Both the position numbers and the translations under genes were made by a program. A DNA stretch of 64,000 nt from Ruegeria arenilitoris (lineage in GTDB: Bacteria; Pseudomonadota; Alphaproteobacteria; Rhodobacterales; Rhodobacteraceae), in assembly GCF_042675705.1 (NCBI RefSeq), contig NZ_JBHTJJ010000001.1. The stretch is one strand, 5' to 3'. This document shows, piece after piece, positions 16,194 to 24,859 of this stretch; position 1 is the stretch's first letter; every line of letters starts with the position of its first letter. The notes beneath the pieces are model-generated. The model worked only from the letters and a program-made list of their open reading frames with translations. It was not told the origin of the DNA and did no database searches.

Positions 16194-16895
16194 CTACAGA
16201 GATTGCGAGGTGTTGTCTGCTTTCGGGCGCGCTTCGGTCGGCCGTTCGCCGGTCACCAGATAGATCACCTGTTCGGCGATGGCAGTGACGTGGTCACCCA
16301 TCCGCTCGATGTTCTTGGCGATGAAATGCAGATGCATGCATGCCGTGATGTTGCGCGGGTCTTCTGCCATGAAGGTCAGCAACTCGCGGAACAGGCCGTT
16401 GTACATCTGGTCCACTTCCTGGTCCCGATCGATGACGTCACGGGCCAGCTCAGCATCCCTTTGAATATAGGCATCCAATGCGTCACGCAGCATCCGCTCG
16501 ACCTCACGCGCCATGCGGCGCAGCGCGGCGGTACTGCCGCCGATCTGATTGGCCTCGACCAGAATGGTGGTACGCTTGGCGATGTTCTTTGCGTAATCGC
16601 CGATGCGTTCCAGGTTGGCCGAAACCTTGAGAACCGACAGCACCAACCGCAGGTCGCCGGCGGTGGGCGCCCGCAAAGCGATCACCCGAGCGGTTTCCTC
16701 GTTGATCAGGTCTTCGAGCGCATCAATGGCCTTGTCGCCCTGCCGCACCTGCTGCGCCAGTTCCTCATCCCGCGTTTCCAGCGAACGGGCCGCACCTGTG
16801 ATCGCGGCCTCGACCAGACCACCCATTTTCATGATGTGGGCTTGAACCGCCTCAAGATCGCGGTCGAAGGCAGATGCAATATGTTGTTCGCTCAT
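16194..16895 (-). CDS. phoU: Phosphate signalling protein PhoU
   Basis: A 233-residue all-alpha protein with two PhoU repeats. The motifs DEELAQQVRQGDKAIDALEDLINEE-type and NLERIGDYAKNIAKR in the first half, and NIERMGDHVTAIAEQ in the second, are the metal-binding family signatures. PhoU links the Pst transporter to PhoR and keeps the regulon off when phosphate is plentiful. It is 12 nt upstream of phoB and 16 nt downstream of pstB. Its usual partner PstSCA is absent from this locus. Confidence 0.95.
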   Translation of the reverse strand: MSEQHIASAFDRDLEAVQAHIMKMGGLVEAAITGAARSLETRDEELAQQVRQGDKAIDALEDLINEETARVIALRAPTAGDLRLVLSVLKVSANLERIGDYAKNIAKRTTILVEANQIGGSTAALRRMAREVERMLRDALDAYIQRDAELARDVIDRDQEVDQMYNGLFRELLTFMAEDPRNITACMHLHFIAKNIERMGDHVTAIAEQVIYLVTGERPTEARPKADNTSQSL

Positions 16896-16911
16896 TGTTT
16901 TTTACCTGTTC

Positions 16912-17691
16912 TCAGCCGATACGGCCGGTGATGTAGCTTTCGGTACGCGGGTCTTCGGGATTGGTGAAGATTTGGGCGGTATCACCAAACTCGACAAGAT
17001 TGCCCAAGTGAAAAAACGCCGTTTTCTGGCTGACGCGCGCCGCCTGTTGCATCGAGTGGGTGACGATCACGACCGAGAACCTCTCACGCAGTTCATCGAT
17101 CAGCTCTTCGACCTGGGCGGTGGCAATCGGGTCCAGTGCCGAACAAGGCTCGTCCATCAACAGAACTTCGGGAGCTGTGGCGATGGCGCGGGCGATACAC
17201 AGGCGCTGTTGTTGCCCCCCTGACAAACCAGTGCCAGGGGCATCCAGGCGATCCTTCACCTCGTCCCAGATGGCGCCGCGACGCAGGGATTTCTCGACGA
17301 TCTCGTCAAGCTCGGCCTTGGTCTTGGCCAGACCGTGAATGCGCGGGCCGTATGCGATGTTGTCATAGATCGACTTTGGAAAAGGGTTGGGTTTCTGGAA
17401 CACCATGCCGACCTTGGCGCGCAGTTGCACGGGGTCGATCCGCTTGTCATAGATGTCTTCCCCATCCAGGCGGATTTCACCCTCGACCCGACAGATGTCG
17501 ATGGTGTCGTTCATCCGGTTCAGACACCGCAAAAAGGTAGACTTGCCGCACCCCGAGGGCCCGATGAACGCCGTAACGGTCTTGTCCTGGATTTCTACAT
17601 TCACGTCCTTGATGGCGTGCGTGTCACCATAGAACACGTTCACGTTCCTGGCTGAGACCTTGAGGGTTTCGGGTTCCAATGCGCTATCCAC
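16912..17691 (-). CDS. pstB: Phosphate ABC transporter ATPase PstB
   Basis: A 259-residue ABC ATPase with a GTG start at 17691. Motifs are Walker A GPSGCGKST, the Q-loop GMVFQKPNPFPKSIYDN, signature LSGGQQQRLCIARAI, Walker B VLLMDEPCSALDP and H-loop VTHSMQQAAR. The C-terminus ESYITGRIG is typical for PstB. It normally sits after pstS, pstC and pstA, yet here only 70 nt separate it from phoR. Its membrane partners must be elsewhere, or have been lost. Confidence 0.95.
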   Translation of the reverse strand: MDSALEPETLKVSARNVNVFYGDTHAIKDVNVEIQDKTVTAFIGPSGCGKSTFLRCLNRMNDTIDICRVEGEIRLDGEDIYDKRIDPVQLRAKVGMVFQKPNPFPKSIYDNIAYGPRIHGLAKTKAELDEIVEKSLRRGAIWDEVKDRLDAPGTGLSGGQQQRLCIARAIATAPEVLLMDEPCSALDPIATAQVEELIDELRERFSVVIVTHSMQQAARVSQKTAFFHLGNLVEFGDTAQIFTNPEDPRTESYITGRIG

Positions 17692-17761
17692 GGGTGGCGG
17701 GTCCTTCGTTTTTTGGTCCGAGTGCTCGGCTTGGCCGTTCCTAGCCTATCACGCGCCGGTC

Positions 17762-18808
17762 TTACATGGGCAAAATGACGGTGAACACCGCGCCCTTTCC
17801 CAAATCACTTTCCACCCGCAACCGGCCGCGGTGGCGGTTGATGATGTGCTTGACGATAGCCAGGCCCAGCCCCGTACCCCCCAGTTCGCGCGAGCGATGG
17901 CTGTCGGCGCGGTAAAACCGTTCGGTAAGCCGGGGCAGATGAACCGGGTCAATGCCCGGCCCCTTGTCGATGACCCTCACCCGGGCGGCCGGCCCCCGGA
18001 TGGCGGTATCCTGATCAGAGACCGACACTTGCACATCCACACTGCCACCGCTGCCACCATATTTGATTGCGTTTTCAACAAGGTTTGTGAAAACCTGCCG
18101 CAACTGGTCATTGTCGCCCGGAAGGCGAACGGGGTTATCCGGGGCGCTCAGGGTCAGGGAAACACCCGCGTCATCAGCCAAGGGGCGTAGCGTCTCGAGC
18201 GTCACGTGCAGCAGCTCGATCAGTTCGATCTGCTGCCTTGGCCGAATGCGCTCTTCGCTTTCGACCCGATTCAACGACAACAGGTCACCAACCAGACGAT
18301 TCATCCGGTTGGCCTCGGATGTCATGATCTTCAGGAATCTGTCCCGGGCGGCCGCGTCATCCTTCGCTGGTCCTTGCAAGGTCTCGATGAATCCCATCAG
18401 AGCGGTCAGTGGGGTACGAAGTTCGTGGCTGACATTGGCAACGAAGTCACGACGCATCTGGCTGGCCTGCTCGAGGTGGGTCACATCCATGAACGTTGCC
18501 AGAACCGCGCCACCGGAAACCGCGCCAATGCCCCGCATGTACCGACAGTGCACCTGAAACGCAGTGTCCTGTGCGCCGTCGTTCGCCAGATGCCGGCTGT
18601 TGGCCGGCCCCTTGCTTCGCAAGCTCTTCTCCATCGCTTCGATGACCTGCGGCTGTCGCAGGATCGTCGCAAAATGGCGACCGTCGATGTTTCGGCCCAA
18701 CAACGCACGCGCATCCGCGTTCGAAGCGATGATCCGCTCGGTCTGATCGACCATCAATGCGGGCATCGGCAAGGCAGAGACGACTTCGGCAAGCAATTCG
18801 TTGCTCAT
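17762..18808 (-). CDS. phoR: Phosphate regulon sensor kinase PhoR, apparently soluble
   Basis: A 348-residue histidine kinase with a PAS domain (about 5-110), HisKA with phospho-acceptor His128 in FVANVSHELRTPL, and HATPase with N box NLVENAIKYGG and G boxes GPGI and GGTGLGLAIVKH. The E. coli protein has an N-terminal membrane anchor, but none is visible here: the chain begins directly with the PAS region. It presumably phosphorylates PhoB under phosphate starvation. It sits immediately upstream of pstB. Confidence 0.9.
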   Translation of the reverse strand: MSNELLAEVVSALPMPALMVDQTERIIASNADARALLGRNIDGRHFATILRQPQVIEAMEKSLRSKGPANSRHLANDGAQDTAFQVHCRYMRGIGAVSGGAVLATFMDVTHLEQASQMRRDFVANVSHELRTPLTALMGFIETLQGPAKDDAAARDRFLKIMTSEANRMNRLVGDLLSLNRVESEERIRPRQQIELIELLHVTLETLRPLADDAGVSLTLSAPDNPVRLPGDNDQLRQVFTNLVENAIKYGGSGGSVDVQVSVSDQDTAIRGPAARVRVIDKGPGIDPVHLPRLTERFYRADSHRSRELGGTGLGLAIVKHIINRHRGRLRVESDLGKGAVFTVILPM

Positions 18809-18824
18809 GACCGGTTCACAGGAC

Positions 18825-19358
18825 CTATGCGCCGGGCGAAACGGGCGCCAGCGTTTCCCGGAACTTGCGCATGTTCTCTTGATAGTGGAGCGCGCTGAAC
18901 GTGATCCGCTGAGCCGCCGCCTCGTCCAGTTGCCGGACCACCTTGCCCGGGGCTCCCATCACCAGCGAGTTGTCGGGGATCTCCTTGCCTTCCGTGATCA
19001 GGGCCCCTGCCCCGATCAGGCAGTTCCGGCCGATCTTCGCGCCGTTCAAAACGATGGCCCCCATACCAATCAGGCTGTTGTCACCGATGGTGCAGCCATG
19101 CAGCATCACTTTGTGGCCGATGGTGCAATTCTTCCCGATCGTCAGCGGAAATCCGGCGTCGATATGCATCACGCAGTTCTCCTGCACGTTGCTGCCCTCG
19201 CCCACGCGGATTTCTTCGTGATCGGCGCGGATCGTGCACCCGAACCAAACAGATGCACCTTGTTCCAGGACGACTTTGCCGATCAGGTTCGCGTCCGGTG
19301 CAACCCAGCTGTCTTCGTGAATCTGCGGGACGTCCTGTCCCAATGCGTAAATGGTCAT
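18825..19358 (-). CDS. Gamma-class carbonic anhydrase-like protein
   Basis: A 177-residue left-handed beta-helix protein built of hexapeptide repeats (IGKNCT, IGHKVM, IGDNSL, IGMGAI, IGRNCL, IGAGAL). Metal-ligand His residues are visible in CVMHIDAG and GHKVMLHG, matching the three-His zinc site of gamma-carbonic anhydrases (YrdA/CaiE group). It may hydrate CO2 or act as a transferase-like scaffold. Its ATG overlaps the gmk stop by 4 nt. Confidence 0.88.
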   Translation of the reverse strand: MTIYALGQDVPQIHEDSWVAPDANLIGKVVLEQGASVWFGCTIRADHEEIRVGEGSNVQENCVMHIDAGFPLTIGKNCTIGHKVMLHGCTIGDNSLIGMGAIVLNGAKIGRNCLIGAGALITEGKEIPDNSLVMGAPGKVVRQLDEAAAQRITFSALHYQENMRKFRETLAPVSPGA

Positions 19359-19996
19359 GACATGCTCTCGAATTCGTATTGCAGGGCGCGGACGTGATCC
19401 TGCAACCGGGGCTGCTGAATACGGCGCATCCGCTCGGCGCTGACGATCGTCTTCAGCTTTTCCTCGGTTGTGGCCAGATCGTCATTGATCAACACATAGT
19501 CGTAGTAGCCCCAATGGCTGATTTCGTCCCAGCTTTTCATCATGCGCTTGGAAATGACGTCGGCGCTGTCCTGACCGCGGGTTTCAAGCCGGCGGCGCAG
19601 CTCTTTGATCGATGGCGGTAGAATGAAAATGGACAACGCATGTTTGCCCAATTCCGAATTCCGGATCTGCACTTCACCCTGCCAGTCCACGTCAAACAGC
19701 ACGTCCCGCCCGCTCTGGATCGCTTCGCGCACTGGACCAGCTGGTGAGCCGTAGAAATTGCCGAACACATGGGCATGTTCCAGCATCTGCCCGTTTGATA
19801 CCTGCTGGCGGAAATCATCTTCGCTAAGAAAATAGTATTCGCGTCCATGTTCCTCACCCGGGCGCGGGGCGCGTGTGGTGGCCGAGATCGAAAACTCGAG
19901 TTCGGTGTCCCACTCCATCAGGCGACGGGCCAAAGTGGATTTACCGGCACCCGAGGGCGACGACAGGATGATGAGTAGACCGCGGCGATCCGCCAT
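19355..19996 (-). CDS. gmk: Guanylate kinase
   Basis: A 213-residue kinase that converts GMP to GDP. It has the P-loop SSPSGAGKST, the GMP-binding STTRAPRPGE-like ATTRAPRPGEEHGREYYF, DVDWQGEVQIR and the C-terminal lid, all at family positions. It lies in the order yicC-gmk-carbonic anhydrase, a known yicC-gmk neighbourhood, with a 4-nt overlap to the next gene. Confidence 0.95.
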   Translation of the reverse strand: MADRRGLLIILSSPSGAGKSTLARRLMEWDTELEFSISATTRAPRPGEEHGREYYFLSEDDFRQQVSNGQMLEHAHVFGNFYGSPAGPVREAIQSGRDVLFDVDWQGEVQIRNSELGKHALSIFILPPSIKELRRRLETRGQDSADVISKRMMKSWDEISHWGYYDYVLINDDLATTEEKLKTIVSAERMRRIQQPRLQDHVRALQYEFESMS

Positions 19997-20011
19997 TACG
20001 CTTTCCCTTGC

Positions 20012-20902
20012 TTATTCAACATTTTGCACCTGCTCTCTCAACTGGTCGATCACCGCCTTCAACTCCAGACCGACTGATGTCAACTCCGAGTTCTGGGATT
20101 TGGAGCACAGCGTGTTGGCCTCGCGGTTGAACTCCTGCATCAGAAAATCCAACTTGCGGCCGACCGGGGCCTCCTGCTCCAGCAGTGCGCGCGCGGCTAC
20201 GACATGCGCGGCCAGGCGGTCCAGTTCTTCGGTGATATCCGCTTTGACCGCGATCAGGGCCAACTCCTGCGCCACCCGGTCGGGATCAGCGCCCTGGCTG
20301 TTTTCCATGACCCGCGCTAGGTTCTGGCGCAGAGTGTCGGCCACGGCTTCCTTGCGCCGCTCAGCCAGCTCGGTGGCCTGCTCGGTCAGGGTCTGGATCT
20401 GATCCAACTGGGCCGACAGGACAGAAGCCAGGGCTTGCCCCTCATCCCGGCGCATCGTCACAAACTCGGCCAGCAGACTGCCAAATTCGGATTTCAAAGC
20501 CTCGACCAGCGGCGCGGGATCGTCGTCCTCGGCTGCCGCGTCCAGCATCCCCTTGAGCATCAGCAGATCGCTGGCCTTTGACGGTGCAAGCGCGACACCC
20601 TTGTTGACCGCCAATTCCTCGGCCTGCGCCAACGCCTCCAGCGCGGCGCTCATTGCGCCTTCGTTCAGCTTCAGTTCGGCGGCGGTTTCTTCGCGGGCGA
20701 CGCGCAGGCTCAGCGTCACGTTGCCCCGGCTGATCTGTTTGGACATATCCGCGCGCAGCGCAGCCTCAAGTCCCGTCAGCCAGTCCGGCACCCGCAACCG
20801 TATGTCCAGCCCCTTGCCGTTGACACTGCGCAGTTCCCAGCTCCAGCTGTGCGGCCCCAATGCGCCCTTTCCGGATGCAAAACCGGTCATGGATTTGATC
20901 AT
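20012..20902 (-). CDS. yicC: YicC-family endoribonuclease
   Basis: A 296-residue protein. The start at 20902 (MIKSMTGFASG) is the family N-terminus with AGGGCAGG upstream; an earlier open frame of 14 codons is ignored. Internal ELRSVNGKGLDIRLRVP and C-terminal PVGRKLDFLMQEFNREANTLCSKS are diagnostic of YicC. Family members are stress-linked endoribonucleases that affect small-RNA stability. It is 15 nt upstream of gmk, as in many proteobacteria. Confidence 0.93.
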   Translation of the reverse strand: MIKSMTGFASGKGALGPHSWSWELRSVNGKGLDIRLRVPDWLTGLEAALRADMSKQISRGNVTLSLRVAREETAAELKLNEGAMSAALEALAQAEELAVNKGVALAPSKASDLLMLKGMLDAAAEDDDPAPLVEALKSEFGSLLAEFVTMRRDEGQALASVLSAQLDQIQTLTEQATELAERRKEAVADTLRQNLARVMENSQGADPDRVAQELALIAVKADITEELDRLAAHVVAARALLEQEAPVGRKLDFLMQEFNREANTLCSKSQNSELTSVGLELKAVIDQLREQVQNVE

Positions 20903-21139
20903 GCCTGCCCTTTCCCGCTGCTGCGCAGCCTTGTTCTGCTGCACCTAAAGCTATCGTACCCCATAGGGCAAGACCTTGCCGGATGTGCAATTCAACGCAA
21001 GAAGTTAACCATTCCTTAAAGATTTGGTCCAAAATTGAATAAACCCGTGTCAATCTGTCAGTCGAAGGTTGGGTCGGCCGCTATCGCTTTGCATGGCGCA
21101 CGGACCGGATGGCCGCCAATCGACACGAGGTGCATGGTA

Positions 21140-21814
21140 ATGAAAACCTTCTTCTGGAATGGTTCCGGGTCGAAAGCTGGAAAGATCATCGCAATGGATC
21201 GCTTTGACAGTGGGCGCAGTCTGTCCCCCATCCGTCAGGCTGAAGCGTATTGGACCGCGCTGCTGAGCGGCGACGGCGTTCCCAAGCGTTCCCAGATCGA
21301 CCCACGCGGCCTCGAAAACATTCTGGAATACACATTTATTCTGGAACGCATCGCGCCCGGCCTCGCCCGGTTTCGACTGGCGGGAAGTCATCTGAACAAG
21401 ATCGCGGGGATGGAGGTGCGCGGGATGCCCCTGACCGCCTTCTTTGATCCCAGCGCCCGTGATCAGGTGTCAGAGGCGCTGGAAGAGGTGTTCGCCGCTC
21501 CGGCGATCGGTGAGTTCAGCCTTTATTCAAAAGGCAAGCTCGGCCGGACGCGGCTGCAGGCCCGCATGATCCTGTTGCCCCTCAGAAGCGATTTGGGGGA
21601 TGTCAGCCGGGTGCTGGGTGTGATGGTCAGCGATGGCACGATCGGCGCTACTCCGCGCCGGTTCGGAATCGAGGACACTCGGATCCGCGCACTGGTGAAC
21701 ATTCAGGATCAGGCCCACAACGGCCGGCCCGTCGAGGCGGGCTTTGCAGAGGATCAGGCCGATTTCAGGAAACCGGCGAAACACCTGCGGCTGGTATTCT
21801 CTCGCGACGAGTGA
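21140..21814 (+). CDS. PAS-domain protein (PAS_5 / DUF1457 type)
   Basis: A 224-residue protein. The start at 21140 (MKTFFWNGSG) has GAGG at good spacing; starts at 21134 or 21035 are possible. The core from about residue 20 to 155 (SPIRQAEAYWTALLSGDGVPKR, then FRLAGSHLNKIAGMEVRGMPLTAFFDP) matches the alphaproteobacterial PAS_5 family, orphan PAS proteins thought to sense small ligands or redox state. No output domain is present. It is convergent with aroG. Confidence 0.8.
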   Translation: MKTFFWNGSGSKAGKIIAMDRFDSGRSLSPIRQAEAYWTALLSGDGVPKRSQIDPRGLENILEYTFILERIAPGLARFRLAGSHLNKIAGMEVRGMPLTAFFDPSARDQVSEALEEVFAAPAIGEFSLYSKGKLGRTRLQARMILLPLRSDLGDVSRVLGVMVSDGTIGATPRRFGIEDTRIRALVNIQDQAHNGRPVEAGFAEDQADFRKPAKHLRLVFSRDE

Positions 21815-21821
21815 AAAGCAG

Positions 21822-21847
21822 AACGGCGGACCCGAGGGCCCGCCGTT
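21822..21847. terminator. Bidirectional hairpin between PAS gene and aroG
   Basis: AACGGCGG (21822-21829) pairs with CCGCCGTT (21840-21847), with an inner CCC/GGG stem. T-rich sequence follows on the plus strand. The position between convergent genes suits a shared terminator. Confidence 0.6.
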
Positions 21848-21868
21848 TGCGTTTCAATCCTACATGCC

Positions 21869-23239
21869 TCAGCTTGCCGCGCGGTCCTTTCGGTCACGGC
21901 GCAGGTTGGTCAGCTCTTCAGCCACCAGGAACGCCAGCTCCAGCGACTGCGACGCGTTCAGACGCGGATCGCAGGCGGTGTGGTAGCGGTCCGACAGGTC
22001 CTCTTCGCTGACGGCGCGGACGCCGCCGGTGCATTCGGTCACGTCCAGACCGGTCATCTCGAAATGCACGCCGCCGGGGATCGTGCCCTCGGCCTGATGC
22101 ACGCCGAAGAAATCCCGCACCTCGCGCAGGACCGATTCGAACGGACGGGTCTTGTAGCCGGTGGCCGACTTGATCGTGTTGCCGTGCATCGGGTCGCAGA
22201 CCCAGGTCACCTTGGCGCCCTCTTCCTTGACGGCCTTGATCAGGCGCGGCAGGTGCTCGCCCGCCTTGCCCGCGCCAAAGCGCGCGATCAGGGTCAGGCG
22301 GCCTTCTTCGTTGTCCGGGTTCAGCTTGGACATCAGAACCTTGAGGTCCTCGGCCGTGGTGGTCGGGCCGCATTTCAAGCCGATTGGGTTCAGCACGCCG
22401 CGGCAGAATTCGACATGCGCGCCGTCGGGCTGACGGGTGCGGTCGCCGATCCAGATCATGTGGCCCGAGCCGGCCAGCCACTTGCCCGAGGTCGAATCCA
22501 GTCGCGTCAGCGCCTCTTCGTATTCCAGCAACAACCCTTCGTGGCTGGTGTAGAACTCGACGGTCGAGAATTCATGGGTGGTATCCGCGGTGATGCCGGC
22601 GGCCTCCATGAAGTCGATCGTGTCCTGAATGCGGTCGGCGATCTCGGAGTATTTCTGCACGTCCTGTTCGTTGGTAAAGCCCAAGGTCCAGGAATGCACA
22701 CGGCTCATGTCCGCGAAACCGCCGGTCGAGAACGCGCGCAGCAGGTTCAGAGTGGCTGCAGCCTGGGTATAGGCCTGCAGCATCTTTTCCGGGTTCGGGA
22801 TACGCGCTTCGGGCGTGAAGGCCAGCTCGTTGATGATATCACCACGGTAGCTGGGCAGTTCCACGCCATCGACCACCTCGGTCGGCGCGCTGCGCGGCTT
22901 GGCGAACTGGCCGGCCATACGGCCCACTTTGACCACCGGAACCTTGGCACCATAGGTCAGAACCATCGCCATCTGCAGCATCACCTTGAAGGTGTCGCGG
23001 ATCGCATCGGCGCTGAACTGGTCGAAGCTTTCGGCGCAGTCCCCGCCCTGCAGCAGGAAGGCCTCGCCACGGCCGGCCGCGCCCAAGTGCTGTTTGAGAC
23101 GCCGGGCCTCGCCCGCAAAAACCAGCGGGGGATACTGCGAAAGCTTGGCCTCGACTTTGGCCAGCGCGGCCGCGTCGGTATAGTCTGGCATCTGAACCCG
23201 CGGCTTGCTGCGCCAGTTCGTTTTTTGCCACTCGGTCAT
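21869..23239 (-). CDS. aroG: 3-deoxy-7-phosphoheptulonate synthase, class II
   Basis: A 456-residue type II (plant-like) DAHP synthase that condenses PEP and erythrose-4-phosphate, the entry step of the shikimate pathway. Signatures are LQGGDCAESF with the metal-binding Cys, KVGRMAGQFAKPRS, RVHSWTLGF, SGHMIWIGDRTRQPDGAHVE-type, CDPMHGNT and VHFEMTGLDVTEC. Length is standard. The promoter region holds an 8-bp inverted repeat (23269-23302) that could be an operator. A second aromatic gene, aroQ, is 17 kb away. Confidence 0.95.
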   Translation of the reverse strand: MTEWQKTNWRSKPRVQMPDYTDAAALAKVEAKLSQYPPLVFAGEARRLKQHLGAAGRGEAFLLQGGDCAESFDQFSADAIRDTFKVMLQMAMVLTYGAKVPVVKVGRMAGQFAKPRSAPTEVVDGVELPSYRGDIINELAFTPEARIPNPEKMLQAYTQAAATLNLLRAFSTGGFADMSRVHSWTLGFTNEQDVQKYSEIADRIQDTIDFMEAAGITADTTHEFSTVEFYTSHEGLLLEYEEALTRLDSTSGKWLAGSGHMIWIGDRTRQPDGAHVEFCRGVLNPIGLKCGPTTTAEDLKVLMSKLNPDNEEGRLTLIARFGAGKAGEHLPRLIKAVKEEGAKVTWVCDPMHGNTIKSATGYKTRPFESVLREVRDFFGVHQAEGTIPGGVHFEMTGLDVTECTGGVRAVSEEDLSDRYHTACDPRLNASQSLELAFLVAEELTNLRRDRKDRAAS

Positions 23240-23268
23240 AGCTTTGATCTCCGCTGAGGTAATTCAGG

Positions 23269-23302
23269 TGGTCTCTATACAAAATCCATAGACCAGAGAC
23301 CA
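23269..23302. promoter_or_regulatory. Inverted repeat upstream of aroG
   Basis: TGGTCTCT (23269-23276) and AGAGACCA (23295-23302) are perfect inverted copies 18 bp apart, beginning 30 bp upstream of the aroG ATG. A TATAGA on the minus strand overlaps the inner edge, so a repressor bound here could block aroG. The site also lies in the region shared with the divergent glxA-type gene. Confidence 0.35.
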
Positions 23303-23408
23303 TATCCGATTTGCGCCTCTTGACGTCGGAAACAAGCTTTGAGCATGGTGTCGGTCAAATTCGCCGCAGGCCTCGGGCCTCGGCCCGCCGAATCAAGGAC
23401 AGTTCGCC

Positions 23409-24413
23409 ATGCAAGAGCAACGCCAAGTTGTCACTGTGGACAAGCGCGCGGCCAAGCCGCTCAATTTCGTATTCGTGTTGCTCGACAAGTTTTCGTTGCT
23501 GTCTTTTGCCTCGGCACTGGACAGCCTTCGGATTGCAAATCGTATGGCGGATCAGCAGATCTATACCTGGTCGCTGGCCGGCGAAGGCGGAGAGGTCGTC
23601 ACCTGCTCGGCCGGCACGACGTTCGAGCTTGACCGCGACCTGGACGAACTGCAGCGGGACGAGGTGATCCTTGTTTGTGGCGGCGTCGATGTTCAGGCGG
23701 CGACCACCAAAAAGGTCTTGAACTGGCTGCGCCGCGAGGCCCGCAAAGGCCTGAAGATCGGTGGCTTGTGCACGGCGGCCTATACCCTTGCCAAGGCCGG
23801 CCTGCTGGACGGCAAACGTGCCACCATCCACTGGGAAAACGCCGACAGCTTTGCGGAAGAGTTCGAAAATGTCGAACTGACGAAATCCGTCTTTCTGATC
23901 GACGGCAACCGGATGACAACGGCTGGTGGCACCTCGTCAATCGACCTGATGTTGAAGCTGATCGCCGATGATTACGGCGAGGAGTTGGCCAATGCGGTGG
24001 CCGACCAGATGATCTATTCCTCGATCCGCACCGATCAGGACACCCAGCGCCTGTCGACGCCCACGCGGATCGGCGTGCGTCACCCCAAGCTGAGCCAGGT
24101 CATCCTGATGATGGAGAAGAACATCGAGGAGCCGATTTCTCCCTCGATCCTGGCCAAGGATGTTGGCATGTCGACCCGCCAGCTCGAACGGTTGTTCCGT
24201 CGGTATCTGAGCCGTTCGCCCAAGCGCTATTACATGGAACTGCGGTTGCACAAGGCGCGCAACCTGCTGATGCAGACCGACATGAGCGTGATCAACGTGG
24301 CCTTGGCCTGCGGTTTTGCAAGCCCTAGCCATTTCTCGAAATGCTACCGCGCGCATTACAACACCACGCCCTATCGCGAGCGTGGGACGCAGAGCGGGCG
24401 GCTGTCGGTCTGA
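23409..24413 (+). CDS. GlxA-family (DJ-1/PfpI plus AraC) transcriptional regulator
   Basis: A 334-residue protein with an N-terminal DJ-1/PfpI amidotransferase-like domain (about 18-190; GLCTAAYTLAKAGLLDGKRATIHW carries the nucleophile-elbow Cys) and a C-terminal AraC helix-turn-helix pair (about 235-325; ILAKDVGMSTRQLERLFRRYL, then VINVALACGFASPSHFSKCYR). Related regulators control glycine betaine, dimethylglycine or carnitine catabolism in Pseudomonas, but no such genes are adjacent here. It is divergent from aroG; a TTGACG lies at 23319. Confidence 0.88.
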   Translation: MQEQRQVVTVDKRAAKPLNFVFVLLDKFSLLSFASALDSLRIANRMADQQIYTWSLAGEGGEVVTCSAGTTFELDRDLDELQRDEVILVCGGVDVQAATTKKVLNWLRREARKGLKIGGLCTAAYTLAKAGLLDGKRATIHWENADSFAEEFENVELTKSVFLIDGNRMTTAGGTSSIDLMLKLIADDYGEELANAVADQMIYSSIRTDQDTQRLSTPTRIGVRHPKLSQVILMMEKNIEEPISPSILAKDVGMSTRQLERLFRRYLSRSPKRYYMELRLHKARNLLMQTDMSVINVALACGFASPSHFSKCYRAHYNTTPYRERGTQSGRLSV

Positions 24414-24416
24414 CGC

Positions 24417-24827
24417 CTAGAACATGCCCAGAATGGGCTCGGCGCGCGTGTTGATGCTGAACTGCAGAACTATCACGCCGTCGTCGCGTTGATGCAAAAG
24501 AGCGTAATAGTAGAGATAGCTGTTCTTGTCGTTCCAGTAGATCCGCATTTCCTGCGCGAACCCGTTCTCAAGCTCGACCCGTTTGGCAACGTCGGCATTG
24601 GTCAGGTAGTACGGAACAAGGTCACTTAGCTGCCCTTGCAGGACTTGCATCTGCTGCGGCGTGTATTCGTCGGCGCCGCCCAACCGGGTGATGACGTTCG
24701 AGAACTCGCGGTTCTTGATCTTGGTGTCGACGAAAGTTTCGTAATCGGCATAGGTCGGAAAGACCTCGTCGGCCGCGGCGGGAAGTGTCGAAAGGGACAA
24801 AAATATCGCTGCGAGAATGCGGAACAT
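24417..24827 (-). CDS. Secreted hypothetical protein
   Basis: A 136-residue protein starting MFRILAAIFLSLSTLPAAADE, with AGAGGA 8 nt before the ATG at 24827. The first 18 or so residues are a Sec signal peptide with an AAA cleavage zone. The mature part is rich in Tyr and polar residues (YTPQQMQVLQGQLSDLVPYYL; YWNDKNSYLYYYALLHQRDDG). No family was recognised. It is convergent with the GlxA gene and 32 nt downstream of the sugar dehydrogenase, so the two exported proteins may be cotranscribed. Confidence 0.75.
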   Translation of the reverse strand: MFRILAAIFLSLSTLPAAADEVFPTYADYETFVDTKIKNREFSNVITRLGGADEYTPQQMQVLQGQLSDLVPYYLTNADVAKRVELENGFAQEMRIYWNDKNSYLYYYALLHQRDDGVIVLQFSINTRAEPILGMF

Positions 24828-24859
24828 ATTAATCCTCTTAGAAGTGTATCGCTGCACTC

